Shown: positions 31,309 to 39,934, counted from the first letter of the stretch. The stretch is DNA of 64,000 nt from Sphaerisporangium fuscum (GCF_018531465.1 NZ_JAHDTF010000020.1:124001-188000), one strand, 5' to 3'. Program-made: numbers and translations. Notes: generated by a model not told the origin, from the sequence alone.

Positions 31309-32214
31309 GTGGAAATAGGGGTAAACGTCCCAAACTTCGGGCCCGGTACGAATCCCGATGTGCTCCGCCGGTGGGCGCAGACGGTGGAAGGCCTCGGCTT
31401 CGACCTGCTGGTGGTCTCGGACCACGTCGTGATCACGCCTGACGTCGCCCGGCAGTACCCGGCGCCGTTCTACGAGCCGTTCACCACCCTGTCCTGGCTC
31501 GCGGGCGTCACCAGCAGGGTCCGGCTCGGGACGACCGTGCTGATCCTGCCGTACCGGCATCCGCTGCTCACCGCTCGCATGGCCGCCAACCTCAACGCGC
31601 TCAGCGGGGGACGCCTGGTGCTCGGCGTGGGCGCCGGCTGGGCGCGGCAGGAGTTCGAGGCCCTCGACGTGCCCTTCCACCAGCGCGGGAAGCTCAGCGA
31701 CGATTACATCCGGGCGATGCGTGCCGCCTGGGAGGACGGTCAGGACTACGTCGGCGGGACGGTGCCGATCTGGGTCGGCGGCAACAGCGACGCCGGCATA
31801 CGCCGGGCCGTCCGCCTCGGCGACGCCTGGCATCCCCTGCGCAACACCCTCCCGTGGATCCGCGAGGCACTGGAACGGCTGAGGCGCATCGCGGACGAGG
31901 AAGGACGCCCCGTGCCCGCCCTGGTCCCTCGTATCCTTCTGCGACTCACGCCCACGCCGGTGGACGACCCAGGGCGGCGCGCCGGGGAGGGCACCCTCGA
32001 CCAGATCATCGGTGACCTCGAACAGCTGCGCCTTCTCGGCGCCGAGACCGTCGTGCTCGACCCGTTCGAGGGCGACCCGAGCGAAACGTGCCATCCGGAG
32101 GCGGCGTGGCAGGCCCTTGCCGCGGTGGCCGCGTCCTTCGGCACCCGCACCGAGGCCACCCGCACCGAAGCCACCCACACCGAAGCCACCCACACCACGA
32201 TGGAGCGACCGTGA
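31309..32214 (+). CDS. LLM-class F420/FMN-dependent oxidoreductase
   Basis: This 301-residue luciferase-like TIM barrel begins MEIGVNVPNFGPGTNPDVLRRWAQTVEGLGFDLLVVSDHVV. The motif RVRLGTTVLILPYRHPLLTARMAANLNALSGGRLVLGVGAGW is typical of F420-dependent enzymes. PIWVGGNSDAGIRRAVRLGDAWHPL is the conserved cofactor region. The GTG start has TAGCCT 6 nt upstream (leaderless). The C terminus carries an odd tail of repeated TEATH units from a 15-bp repeat. The stop overlaps the start of the deaminase gene by 4 bp (GTGA), so the two are coupled. Confidence 0.9.
   Translation: MEIGVNVPNFGPGTNPDVLRRWAQTVEGLGFDLLVVSDHVVITPDVARQYPAPFYEPFTTLSWLAGVTSRVRLGTTVLILPYRHPLLTARMAANLNALSGGRLVLGVGAGWARQEFEALDVPFHQRGKLSDDYIRAMRAAWEDGQDYVGGTVPIWVGGNSDAGIRRAVRLGDAWHPLRNTLPWIREALERLRRIADEEGRPVPALVPRILLRLTPTPVDDPGRRAGEGTLDQIIGDLEQLRLLGAETVVLDPFEGDPSETCHPEAAWQALAAVAASFGTRTEATRTEATHTEATHTTMERP
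32146..32190 (+). repeat. 15-bp tandem repeat coding a Thr/Glu/Ala tail
   Basis: Three adjacent 15-bp units (CGCACCGAGGCCACC, CGCACCGAAGCCACC, CACACCGAAGCCACC) plus a partial fourth encode (R/H)TEAT repeats at the end of the luciferase-like protein. It is an in-frame minisatellite likely to vary in copy number between strains. Confidence 0.85.
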
Positions 32215-32636
32215 CACACGACGAGGAACAGCTTCTCCGCCGGGCCATCGAGCTGGCCGCCAAGTCCCGCGCGGGCGGGAACCCGCCCTTCGGCTCGCTG
32301 CTGGCGGGCCCGGACGGCGAGGTGCTGATCGAGGAGCACAACACCTCCCTCAGCGACGACGACATCACCGCCCATCCGGAGCTGAAGCTGGCCCGGTGGG
32401 CGGCACGGGAACTCGACCCGGCGACCGCGGCCGCCACCACGATGTACACCAGCTGCCAGCCCTGCGGCATGTGCCAGGGGGCCATCGAGCGCTCCGGCCT
32501 CGGCCGGGTCGTCTTCGCGCTCTCCGGTGAGCAGCTCGCGACCCTCAAGCCGCCCGCCACCGCATCGGGGGTCCGCCTGGACGGGCCGGCCCTGTTCGAC
32601 GAGGCCCGGGTCCCGGTCGAGGGGTACTACCTCTGA
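32211..32636 (+). CDS. Nucleoside/cytidine deaminase-like zinc enzyme
   Basis: This 141-residue protein has the cytidine/deoxycytidylate deaminase fold. The zinc site is TAHPELKLARWA (His and Glu, with Pro in place of the usual Ala) plus SCQPCGMCQGAIERSGLGRVVF (PCxxC). It starts VTHDEEQLLRRAIELAAKSRAGGNPPFGSLLAG. Substrate candidates are guanine, cytosine or modified nucleosides. It is translationally coupled to the luciferase-like oxidoreductase by a GTGA overlap, an association that hints at a shared degradative or salvage role. Confidence 0.88.
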   Translation: MTHDEEQLLRRAIELAAKSRAGGNPPFGSLLAGPDGEVLIEEHNTSLSDDDITAHPELKLARWAARELDPATAAATTMYTSCQPCGMCQGAIERSGLGRVVFALSGEQLATLKPPATASGVRLDGPALFDEARVPVEGYYL

Positions 32637-32697
32637 CCGGCGACCGCGACGGCGGGCACCCCGCGGATCGTTCCGGGCGGCGAGGCGACAATGAAGA

Positions 32698-33720
32698 GTG
32701 ACCCGCTGGGTGCTGCACGTCGATCTCGACCAGTTCGTCGCCGCCGTCGAGCTGCTGCGCCGCCCTGAGCTGCGCGGTCGCCCGGTCGTCGTCGGCGGCG
32801 ACGGCGACCCCACCAAGCGGGGCGTCGTCAGCACCGCCTCCTACGAGGCCCGCGAGTACGGCGTTCACTCCGGCCTGCCCCTGCGCACGGCGGCCCGGCG
32901 CTGCCCGGACGCGGTGTTCCTCCCGGTCGACCGGGAGGCGTACGACGAGGCGTCCCGCGAGGTCATGGCCGTGCTGCGGGAGCTCGACGCCGTGGTCGAG
33001 GTGCTCGGCTGGGACGAGGCGTTCGTCGCGGTCGACGACGACCCCGAGGGGACGGCGCGGCTGATCCAGCGCCGCGTGCGCGAGTCCACCGGCCTGGAGT
33101 GCAGCGTGGGCATCGGGGAGAACAAGCTGCAGGCCAAGATGGCCACGGGGTTCGGCAAGCCCGCCGGAGTCTTCCGGCTGACCGGCGGGACGTGGTCCGA
33201 GGTGCTCGGCGACCTGCCCACCGACGCGCTGTGGGGCATCGGGGCCAAGACCGCCAGGCGGCTCGCCGAGACGGGCATCCGGACGGTGGCCCAGCTCGCG
33301 GCGGCCGACCCGCAGGCCCTGGCCGCCCGGTACGGCCCCGCGACGGGGCCGTGGCTCGTGCGGCTGGCCCGTGGTGAGGACGACTCACCTGCCGTCGGCA
33401 CGCCGTACGTCGCCCGGTCGCGCAGCCGCGAGACCACCTACCAACAGGACCTGGACGACTGGGACGAGGTGCGGCGCGAGGTCGCGCGCCTGGCACGGCG
33501 CGTGGCGGGGGACGTCGCCGCCGAGCGGCGGGCGGCGGCGCGGGTCGTGGTGAAGGTCCGCTACGCGCCCTTCGTCACCCGCACACACGGGGAGGCCCTC
33601 GTGGAGCCGGCCACCGACGCGGCCGAGATCGAAGGCGCCGCCCTGGCGGCTCTGGACGGATTCACCGAACGGCGGCCGGTGCGACTGCTCGGCGTCAGGG
33701 CCGAGTTCACGCGTGAGTGA
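32698..33720 (+). CDS. dinB: DNA polymerase IV (Y family)
   Basis: This 340-residue translesion polymerase starts MTRWVLHVDLDQFVAAVELLRRPELRGRPVVVGG. Catalytic carboxylates are in HVDLDQF and GWDEAFV (usually SxDEAF; here Gly-Trp precedes DEAF). SVGIGENKLQAKMATGFGKPAGVF and LWGIGAKTARRLAETGI (helix-hairpin-helix) follow. The little-finger domain includes SRSRETTYQQDLDDW. A beta-clamp binding motif is not obvious at the end, since the protein stops at RAEFTRE. Such short DinB proteins are common in actinomycetes. It has no SOS box that I can see. Confidence 0.92.
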   Translation: MTRWVLHVDLDQFVAAVELLRRPELRGRPVVVGGDGDPTKRGVVSTASYEAREYGVHSGLPLRTAARRCPDAVFLPVDREAYDEASREVMAVLRELDAVVEVLGWDEAFVAVDDDPEGTARLIQRRVRESTGLECSVGIGENKLQAKMATGFGKPAGVFRLTGGTWSEVLGDLPTDALWGIGAKTARRLAETGIRTVAQLAAADPQALAARYGPATGPWLVRLARGEDDSPAVGTPYVARSRSRETTYQQDLDDWDEVRREVARLARRVAGDVAAERRAAARVVVKVRYAPFVTRTHGEALVEPATDAAEIEGAALAALDGFTERRPVRLLGVRAEFTRE

Positions 33721-33896
33721 GCCCACCCCTCCCGCACCCGCGGTCGAACGCGTCGACCCCCCACCGTGAGGAACACCACCCCCCGGACGGGGCTTCGTGC
33801 CTCATGCCTCCGATCCTCTGGGGAAGGTAACTGGAGCCGGCATATCTGAACGGGCCCGTGAGTCAGGAACGGAGAGGAGAGAGGAAGGGGATCAGC

Positions 33897-34088
33897 ATGA
33901 TCGCCACGATTGATTGGTCCGCGCTCATCTTGCTCATCGTGGGCGCGGCGGCCGTCGCGGGCGCACTGTCCTACGGCGTGATCGTCGCCGGGCGTACCGG
34001 CAGGCGGGAGGAGATCGGCCCCCGCACGGCGCACCCGACCCCGGTGGCGGAGGCGGAACGCGAGCGGCAGCCCGCCGGAATCCGCTGA
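33897..34088 (+). CDS. Small single-pass membrane protein
   Basis: This 63-residue protein starts MIATIDWSALILLIVGAAAVAGALSYGVIVAG after AGGAAGGGGATCAGC. One membrane helix (about residues 8-30) is followed by a charged cytoplasmic tail (RTGRREEIGPRTAHP). Its function is unknown. An earlier in-frame start at 33858 adds 13 polar residues but lacks a clear ribosome site. Confidence 0.6.
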   Translation: MIATIDWSALILLIVGAAAVAGALSYGVIVAGRTGRREEIGPRTAHPTPVAEAERERQPAGIR

Positions 34089-34140
34089 CCGAGAACGCGG
34101 CGCCGAGCACCATGCGCCGGCGAGAGAAGGCGTAAGGGAG

Positions 34141-35130
34141 TCAGGAAGCGAGTTTCTCCCGGTCGTGCCGGGCGTCCCAGTCGAGCACGGGGCCGGCCGG
34201 CACGATTCTCGTCGGGTTGATCTGCGGATGGGTGCGGTAGTAGTGCCGCTTGATGTGGTCGAAGTCCGTGGTCCCCCCGAAGGCGGGACGCTGGTAGAGA
34301 TCTCTGGCGTACGCCCACAGGTTCGGGTAGTCCACGAGCCTTCGCAGGTTGGCCTTGAAGTGGGTGACGTAGACCGTGTCGAAGCGGGCGAGCGTCACCC
34401 ACAGCCGTACGTCCGCCTCCGTGAGGCGATCTCCGAAGAGGTACCTCCGGGTGGCGAGGCGTTCGTCGAGTTCGTCGAGAGTGGCGAACAGCTCGGTGAC
34501 CGCCTCGTCGTACGCCTCCTGGCTCGTGGCGAAGCCGCAGCGGTAGACCCCGTTGTTGACGGCGGCGTAGATCCGGTCGTTGAGCGCGTCGATCTCGGTC
34601 CTGAGGTCGGCCGGGTAGAGGTCGACGCCCGGGTGGGCCCACTGCTCGAACTGGGTGGCGAGGTCGATCGTGATGTCCGGGAAGTTGTTGCTCACGATGC
34701 GCCCGGTCGTGCGGTCCCACAGCACCGGTACGGAGACGTGCCCGTCGTAGCCGGGCTCGCTCGCCTCGTAGGCCTCGCTCAGCAGCCGGAAGCCGTTCAC
34801 CGGGTCGGGTCCGTGGCCGGGGCCCTCCCGGAACGCCCACCCGCGGCCGTCGCGGACAGGATCCACCACCGACAGCGAGACGACGTCCTCGAGCTTCTTC
34901 AGGGCCCGCACGATGATCGACCGGTGCGCCCACGGGCAGGCCAGGGACACGTAGAGGTGGTAGCGGCCCGGTTCGGCGGGGTGGCCGCTGCTGCCGTCGG
35001 CGGTGATCCGGCCCCGGAAGCCGTACGGCGGCCGGGCGAAGGCACCCTTCGGGGTGGTCGAGGACTTCAGCCCGTAGTCGCCGTACAGGGTGAAGTCCGC
35101 CGGGCTGGCAACCACGCTCGTATCGCTCAC
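34141..35130 (-). CDS. Glutathionyl-hydroquinone reductase-like thiol transferase
   Basis: This 329-residue protein is of the Xi-class glutathione-transferase type. It starts at a GTG (VSDTSVVASPADFTLYGDYG). The catalytic Cys lies in LACPWAHRSIIV, followed by LSVVDPVRDGRGW, PVLWDRTTGRIVSNNFPDI and the helical domain with TELFATLDELDERL, LFGDRLTEADVRLWVTLARFD and NPTRIVPAGP. The family reduces glutathionyl-hydroquinones. Actinomycetes use mycothiol instead of glutathione, so a mycothiol-linked reaction is plausible but inferred. It follows an alkA remnant on the same strand. Confidence 0.9.
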   Translation of the reverse strand: MSDTSVVASPADFTLYGDYGLKSSTTPKGAFARPPYGFRGRITADGSSGHPAEPGRYHLYVSLACPWAHRSIIVRALKKLEDVVSLSVVDPVRDGRGWAFREGPGHGPDPVNGFRLLSEAYEASEPGYDGHVSVPVLWDRTTGRIVSNNFPDITIDLATQFEQWAHPGVDLYPADLRTEIDALNDRIYAAVNNGVYRCGFATSQEAYDEAVTELFATLDELDERLATRRYLFGDRLTEADVRLWVTLARFDTVYVTHFKANLRRLVDYPNLWAYARDLYQRPAFGGTTDFDHIKRHYYRTHPQINPTRIVPAGPVLDWDARHDREKLAS

Positions 35131-35158
35131 CGTTCCGATCCTTCCCGTGATGTTCCCT

Positions 35159-35345
35159 TCATACAGGTGACCGCCCCTCGGAGGGGAGGCGGTTGATCGG
35201 GCGGTCGTTGCCGGACCACAGATACTGCACGGCGTAGGCCCGCCACGGCCGCCACGTCCCGGCGTGGCGGGTGAGCGCGGCGGGCGTGGTGGGGAGGCCG
35301 GCGCCACGGGCGGCGACGCGGACGCCGACATCACCGTCACGGCCG
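35159..35345 (-). pseudogene. C-terminal remnant of a DNA-3-methyladenine glycosylase (AlkA)
   Basis: The frame reads GVRVAARGAGLPTTPAALTR, then TWRPWRAYAVQYLWSG and DRPINRLPSEG, ending at TGA (35159-35161). This is the last 55 or so residues of AlkA-type glycosylases, including the WRPWRAYA box. The catalytic helix-hairpin-helix domain that should precede it is missing: upstream sequence shows no AlkA homology. It is likely a deletion scar. Confidence 0.7.
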
Positions 35346-35978
35346 CCCGGGGGCACGCGCGTAGGAGTTGTTCACCCACGGCGCCTGCGCCTCCCTCGCC
35401 GGCGCCTTCGCGTCGCGATCCTCGATCATGCCGCACGAACGCATGATCTAGGATGGCTTCCGGTTTCGCATCCGAGGTGTGGAGCCGCTTTAATCTCAGC
35501 AGTAGTCGCGGAGCGAACCGATCGCTCGTCCGTGCTCGCGTCCATCCCGTGGGGGTAGGACTCGGCGGGCGGGAGAGCCGTTCGACACGCCGATTCCGGT
35601 GTCAAGTGGAGAACCACTTGGCCGAAGTCACGTGCCGCACTACCCTTTGTCACAGATCATTCCGCCCTGTGTCCGCGGAGCTTCCTCATATGGAGGTGGC
35701 ACCGCCATTGGCACGGGCGTCGACCATGTCCAGCGCGCCGGGGTATCGCATGCCCTCGGCCGCGCTCGCCGATCCCTTCCGTTCCGCGGACGGCGTCTTC
35801 GGTGTTCCCGCGTTCACCGCCCGGATCGCAGCGCGATCCGGGCTCTTCGGGTTGGCGCTCCACCGGTGTCCACAGAAAGCGGGACTGTTGTGCCCGATTT
35901 CGGGCAGAAGTGATGTGGAACCGCATGCCTCTGCATGACCGCGCCGGCGCAAGGGTGACGATCACAAGAGGATGGGAA
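35346..35978. other. Long stretch without a supported gene
   Basis: Open frames here (for example 35453-35938 on the + strand) are Ser/Arg-rich, have no ribosome site and no family features. The region is the join between the alkA remnant and the GAF-ANTAR gene, and may be deletion debris plus promoter. GAGGATGGGAA near 35969 is the ribosome site for the next gene. Confidence 0.4.
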
Positions 35979-36683
35979 ATGACACGTATAGATCCGGAGG
36001 CCCTCGTCGCGAGCCTCAGGGGCCTGCAGCGGGCCTCTGAGGCGACGGGCGTCGTTCACCACCTGGAACGCATAGTGCGCGTCGTCGATCGGCTGTTCGG
36101 TTACGCGGGTGCCGGTCTGATGTTCGCTGACGAAGGCAAGATGCTGCGCTACCTGGTCACGACCGACGAGGCGGGACGCAGCCTTGAGCACGCCCAGGCG
36201 GCGATCGGGCGAGGGCCTTGCGTATCGGCGTATTTCAACAACACGGCGGTCACCACCCGGGACGTCCAGGTGGACGAACGGTGGCCCGGTCTCGCCGATC
36301 TCCTGCACCCCAGCGTGCGGGCCGTGGCGGGCGTCCCCGTACGACTGGGGGACGGGCCGGTGGGCACGCTGAACGTCTACCAGGCCGAGCCGCACGAGTG
36401 GGAGGACTCGGACACCCAGGCCCTTCTGGCCTACGCCCATGTGATCGAGGAAGTGCTCGCCGCCGCGGTGAAGGCGGAGGAGAAGAGCGCGCTGGCCGAC
36501 CAGCTGCAGTACGCGCTCGACTATCGCATCGTGATCGAGCGGGCGATCGGGTACCTCATGGGCAAGCACGACCTCACCGCGGCCCAGGCCTTCACCGGCC
36601 TGCGCAAGCGGGCCCGGGACAGCCGCCGCCGCGTCGCCGACCTGGCCGCGGAGATCCTGGGTGAGCAGGCCCCTCCCGGCTGA
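35979..36683 (+). CDS. GAF-ANTAR regulator
   Basis: This 234-residue protein has an N-terminal GAF domain (about residues 15-160, with GAGLMFADEGKMLRYLVTTDE, GRGPCVSAYFNNTAVTT and AGVPVRLGDGPVGTLNVY) and a C-terminal ANTAR RNA-binding domain (about 175-230, with IVIERAIGYLMGKHDLTAAQAFTGLRKRARDSRRRVADLA). ANTAR proteins bind paired hairpins in nascent RNA and stop termination. The GAF domain likely senses a small molecule or redox state. The start follows GAGGATGGGAA. No paired-hairpin target was found nearby. Confidence 0.9.
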   Translation: MTRIDPEALVASLRGLQRASEATGVVHHLERIVRVVDRLFGYAGAGLMFADEGKMLRYLVTTDEAGRSLEHAQAAIGRGPCVSAYFNNTAVTTRDVQVDERWPGLADLLHPSVRAVAGVPVRLGDGPVGTLNVYQAEPHEWEDSDTQALLAYAHVIEEVLAAAVKAEEKSALADQLQYALDYRIVIERAIGYLMGKHDLTAAQAFTGLRKRARDSRRRVADLAAEILGEQAPPG

Positions 36684-36771
36684 AGGGGCGGCCGGTGAGA
36701 CGGCGGGCCGTGACCGGGCCTCTTCCCGGCCCGGACGGCCGGGCGGCCGCCGATCCCGGCTACGCTGATCC

Positions 36772-37848
36772 GTGATGTATCGATTGCTGTTCGCGCAGGT
36801 GCTCCGGCGGTTCGACGCCGAGGCGGTGCACCATCTGACCGTTCGCGCACTCCGGGTCCTTTCGCTCGTCCCCGTCGTGAAGCGCCGCCTCTACAAGAGG
36901 CTGGCGCCACGCGACGAAGCGCTACGCCTGCAGGCGTTCGGCGTGCACTTCCCCAGTCCCTTCGGCCTGGCCGCGGGGTTCGACAAGGACGCCGGCTGCG
37001 TCGAGGCGCTGGCGGCGTTCGGCTTCGGCCATGTCGAGGTCGGCACGATCACCGCGCACGCCCAGCCGGGCAACCCCCGCCCGAGACTGTTCCGGCTGGT
37101 CGCCGACCGCGCGATCATCAACCGCATGGGCTTCAACAACCGGGGTGCCCGGCAGGCGGCGCGCCGGTTGAGCAGGCCGCGGAGCCTGCCCGTGGTCGTC
37201 GGGGTGAACATCGGCAAGACCAAGGTCATCCCCGAGGAACTCGCGGCGCGCGACTACGTCGCCAGTGCCGCCCGGCTCGCCCCGCTGGCCGACTACCTCG
37301 TGGTCAACGTCAGCTCCCCGAACACCCCGGGTCTGCGGAACCTCCAGGCCGTCGAGCTGCTCCGGCCGCTGTTGAAGGAGGTTCAGCGGGCCGCGGGCCG
37401 CACGCCTCTGCTCGTCAAGATCGCTCCGGACCTGGCCGACGAGGACGTCGACGCCGTGGCCGACCTCGCGCTGGAGCTGGGTCTGGCGGGCGTCATCGCC
37501 ACCAACACCACCATCGGCCGCGAAGGCCTGTCGAAGTCCGACCCCGACGTGGCCGCCGAGACCGGAGGCCTGTCCGGCCGGCCGCTGAAGGCGCGCTCCC
37601 TCGAGGTGCTGCGCAGGCTGCGGGCACGGGTCGGCGACCGCCTGACGCTGGTCTCGGTGGGCGGTGTCGAGAACGTCGACGACGTGTGGGAACGGCTGCT
37701 CGCCGGGGCGACCCTGGTCCAGGGGTACACCGGGATGATCTACGACGGCCCGCTCTGGGCGTGGCGTATCAACCGCGACCTGTCCCGCCGGCTGCGCCGC
37801 CACGGCCACACCTCGATCCGTGAGGTCATCGGCCGGGTCAGCGGGTAG
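36772..37848 (+). CDS. pyrD: Dihydroorotate dehydrogenase (quinone type, class 2)
   Basis: This 358-residue FMN enzyme carries out the fourth step of pyrimidine synthesis at the membrane. An N-terminal amphipathic extension (MMYRLLFAQVLRRFDAEAVHHL) is the class 2 feature. FGLAAGFDKDAGCVEALAAFGFGHVEVGTIT, the active-site region NVSSPNTPGLRNLQ (catalytic Ser) and GLSGRPLKARSLEVL with VSVGGVENVDDVWERLLAGATLVQGYT follow. TACGCT lies 5 nt before the GTG at 36772, supporting a leaderless start there or at the ATG three bases later. Confidence 0.95.
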   Translation: MMYRLLFAQVLRRFDAEAVHHLTVRALRVLSLVPVVKRRLYKRLAPRDEALRLQAFGVHFPSPFGLAAGFDKDAGCVEALAAFGFGHVEVGTITAHAQPGNPRPRLFRLVADRAIINRMGFNNRGARQAARRLSRPRSLPVVVGVNIGKTKVIPEELAARDYVASAARLAPLADYLVVNVSSPNTPGLRNLQAVELLRPLLKEVQRAAGRTPLLVKIAPDLADEDVDAVADLALELGLAGVIATNTTIGREGLSKSDPDVAAETGGLSGRPLKARSLEVLRRLRARVGDRLTLVSVGGVENVDDVWERLLAGATLVQGYTGMIYDGPLWAWRINRDLSRRLRRHGHTSIREVIGRVSG

Positions 37849-37922
37849 CCCGGCCGCGGGCGGGTCCGGGTACCCCGGTCCTGGGATGTCGGACGCGAGG
37901 CCGGGCGGCCGGCGGCGTACCA

Positions 37923-37937
37923 TACCCAGGAAGGGTA
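37923..37937. promoter_or_regulatory. CsoR-like copper operator
   Basis: TACCC-AGGAA-GGGTA is a perfect inverted repeat matching the form of actinomycete CsoR sites (TACCC-N5-GGGTA core). It overlaps a TACCAT -10-like box and lies about 50 bp before the copper chaperone gene. Copper(I) would relieve repression. The CsoR gene itself is not in the window. Confidence 0.6.
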
Positions 37938-37989
37938 CCGGCGGCCTTCGTGCCGCCCGAGCCGTTCCAGCGCCGGAAAGGGATGACAG

Positions 37990-38190
37990 ATGAGCACCAG
38001 CACATACATCGTCAAGGGCATGACCTGCGGCCACTGCGTCAGCTCCGTCAAGGAGGAGGTCGGCGAGGTCCCGGGCGTCACCGGCGTCGAGGTCGACCTC
38101 GACAGCGGGCGCGTCGAGGTCTCCGGAGCCGCCCTCGATGACGCCGCCATCCGCGCCGCCATCGAGGAAGCCGGCTACCAGGTCGCCTGA
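37990..38190 (+). CDS. copZ: Copper chaperone / heavy-metal-associated domain protein
   Basis: This 66-residue protein is a single HMA domain: YIVKGMTCGHCVSSVKEEVGEVPGVTGVEVDL with the metal-binding CxxC in MTCGHC (Cys12 and Cys15), and ends with AIEEAGYQVA. It binds Cu(I) and hands it to a P-type ATPase. The operator upstream supports copper control. In most actinomycetes copZ sits beside copA; here it is alone. A ribosome site GGAAAGGGATGAC precedes the ATG. Confidence 0.9.
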   Translation: MSTSTYIVKGMTCGHCVSSVKEEVGEVPGVTGVEVDLDSGRVEVSGAALDDAAIRAAIEEAGYQVA

Positions 38191-38293
38191 CCTCCGCCGG
38201 ACCCGTTTCCGCACACCGCGGCCCTCATCGGCCTGTGTCGAAGCCGTACGTGCCCTCCGAGCAGGGCGATCCGGGCCGGGGCGGGAAACAGGC

Positions 38294-39934
38294 CTAGATG
38301 CTGGGGCGGGTGGAGTCCGCCTCGTGGGTGAGGGCGTCCAGGCGGCGCATCACCTCACCCACCTCGACGGCCCCCGGGCGGTGGCGGCGGTCGCCCGTGC
38401 CGCCCCGCTGCCAGGGCCTCGGCCCCGCCGGGGGACGGTACTCCACGCCGTAGGCGTCCAGCCGGGTCAGGTGGGCGGGCAGGGCCTCGGCGAAGCCGTC
38501 CGCGCCGCCCGACCAGGTGACCTGGGCCACCGCGCAGCCGCGCGGCCAGGCCCGGTAGTCGAGGGTGCGGGCGTCCGGGATGCGCTCGGTCCACAGCTGG
38601 AACTGGGCGCCCAGCACCCGCCCGGCGACCTCGGGCTCCCAGGAGGACGGTGCCGGTTCGAAGGCGGCCACGTCCTCCACGGTGATCGCGTCGCCGATCG
38701 CCGCGGGCTCCTCGGCGGAGCCGGCCTCGGCGTAGTCGAAGTACAGGGGGAAGACGGGGGTCGCCACGATGTCGTGACCCGCCTCCGCCGCCCGCCGCCC
38801 GACCTGCGCCCCGCGCCAGGGCATCACGATCGTGTCGTCACGGAGCATGCCGCTCACGAACGCCTCGTCCCAGACCACCGCGCGGGAGCCCCGCTCGGCC
38901 AGGATGTCGGCGAGCCTGCGCAGGAACCAGGCGTGCAGGTCGCCCACGGAGCCGAGCCCGAGCGACCGCCGGTAGGCCTCGATCTCGCCCGAGGCCGCCC
39001 AGTCGTCCAGCACGCACTCGTCGCCGCCGATGTGGAAGTACGGCACGGCGCCCAGCGCGTCGATGATCTCGCCGAACACCGCCGACAGGAAGTCGATCGT
39101 GGCGGGGAGCGGGGACAGGATGGCCGGGGAGATGCCCCAGCGGTCGAGCACGTCGTACCGCCGGGCGGGGGCGGCGCCGAGGTGAGGGTAGGCCGCGAGG
39201 ATGGCCGAGGCGTGGCCGGGGACGTCGATCTCCGGGACGATGGTCACGGCGCGGGCCCGCGCGTACTCCGCGATCTCCGACAGGTCGGCCAAGGTGTAGT
39301 AGCCGCCGTGCGGGGTCCCGTCGAAGGCCGGTTCCTGGCCGCGGAACGGCCTGGTCGTGGTCTGCGCGCGGTGCGATCCGACCTCGTGCAGCAGGGGGTA
39401 GGCCCTGCTCTCCACCCGCCAGCCCTGGTCGTCGGCCAGGTGCAGATGGAGGCGGTTGAGCTTGTGGACGGCCAGCAGGTCGATCATGCGGAGCACTTCA
39501 CGCTTCGGCAGGAAATGCCGGGAGACGTCGAGGTGCGCGCCGCGCCAGGAGAAGCGGGGACCGTCCTCGACGCTCACGCACGGCACGCTCCACCGCACGC
39601 CGGGCAGGGCCGAGGACCGGTAGGCGTCGGGTGGCAGGAGCTGGCGGAGCGTCTGCCCCGCGTACAGCGCGCCGGTCGCGTCCCCGGCCCTGATCTGTAC
39701 GGCCTCAGGCGTCACGGTGAGGGCGTAACTCTCAGGTCCAAGGTCTTTGTCCCGTTCCACGGTGATACGCGGCTCAGGAGCCCCTACAGCCCTGCCCGTG
39801 AGGTCGAGCGCCGGCAGAGCGAGTCGTACGGCGTCGGTGAGGTCGGCGGGACCGGAGACTGGTTCCCGCCGCGTGAACTCGAACGAGCCCGGAGAGGTAC
39901 GGACGGCACGCGGACGCGGGATGAGGGCGCTCAT
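38294..39934 (-). CDS. Beta-N-acetylhexosaminidase (GH20)
   Basis: This 546-residue enzyme removes terminal N-acetylglucosamine or galactosamine. The N-terminal GH20b domain (about residues 1-125, ending SVPCVSVEDGPRF) is followed by the catalytic barrel: GAHLDVSRHFLPKREVLRMID, NRLHLHLADDQGWRVE, PEIDVPGHA, and the acid pair Asp-Glu in YFHIGGDEC near residue 300. WDEAF and FQLWTE follow. No signal peptide is seen, so it probably acts on imported chitin or cell-wall sugars in the cytoplasm. No DasR site is visible upstream. TGATCT lies 6 nt before ATG. Confidence 0.93.
   Translation of the reverse strand: MSALIPRPRAVRTSPGSFEFTRREPVSGPADLTDAVRLALPALDLTGRAVGAPEPRITVERDKDLGPESYALTVTPEAVQIRAGDATGALYAGQTLRQLLPPDAYRSSALPGVRWSVPCVSVEDGPRFSWRGAHLDVSRHFLPKREVLRMIDLLAVHKLNRLHLHLADDQGWRVESRAYPLLHEVGSHRAQTTTRPFRGQEPAFDGTPHGGYYTLADLSEIAEYARARAVTIVPEIDVPGHASAILAAYPHLGAAPARRYDVLDRWGISPAILSPLPATIDFLSAVFGEIIDALGAVPYFHIGGDECVLDDWAASGEIEAYRRSLGLGSVGDLHAWFLRRLADILAERGSRAVVWDEAFVSGMLRDDTIVMPWRGAQVGRRAAEAGHDIVATPVFPLYFDYAEAGSAEEPAAIGDAITVEDVAAFEPAPSSWEPEVAGRVLGAQFQLWTERIPDARTLDYRAWPRGCAVAQVTWSGGADGFAEALPAHLTRLDAYGVEYRPPAGPRPWQRGGTGDRRHRPGAVEVGEVMRRLDALTHEADSTRPSI

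Noticed and set aside
35453..35938. 161-codon + strand frame after the alkA remnant
   Set aside because: It has no ribosome site, a Ser/Arg-rich composition and no family features.
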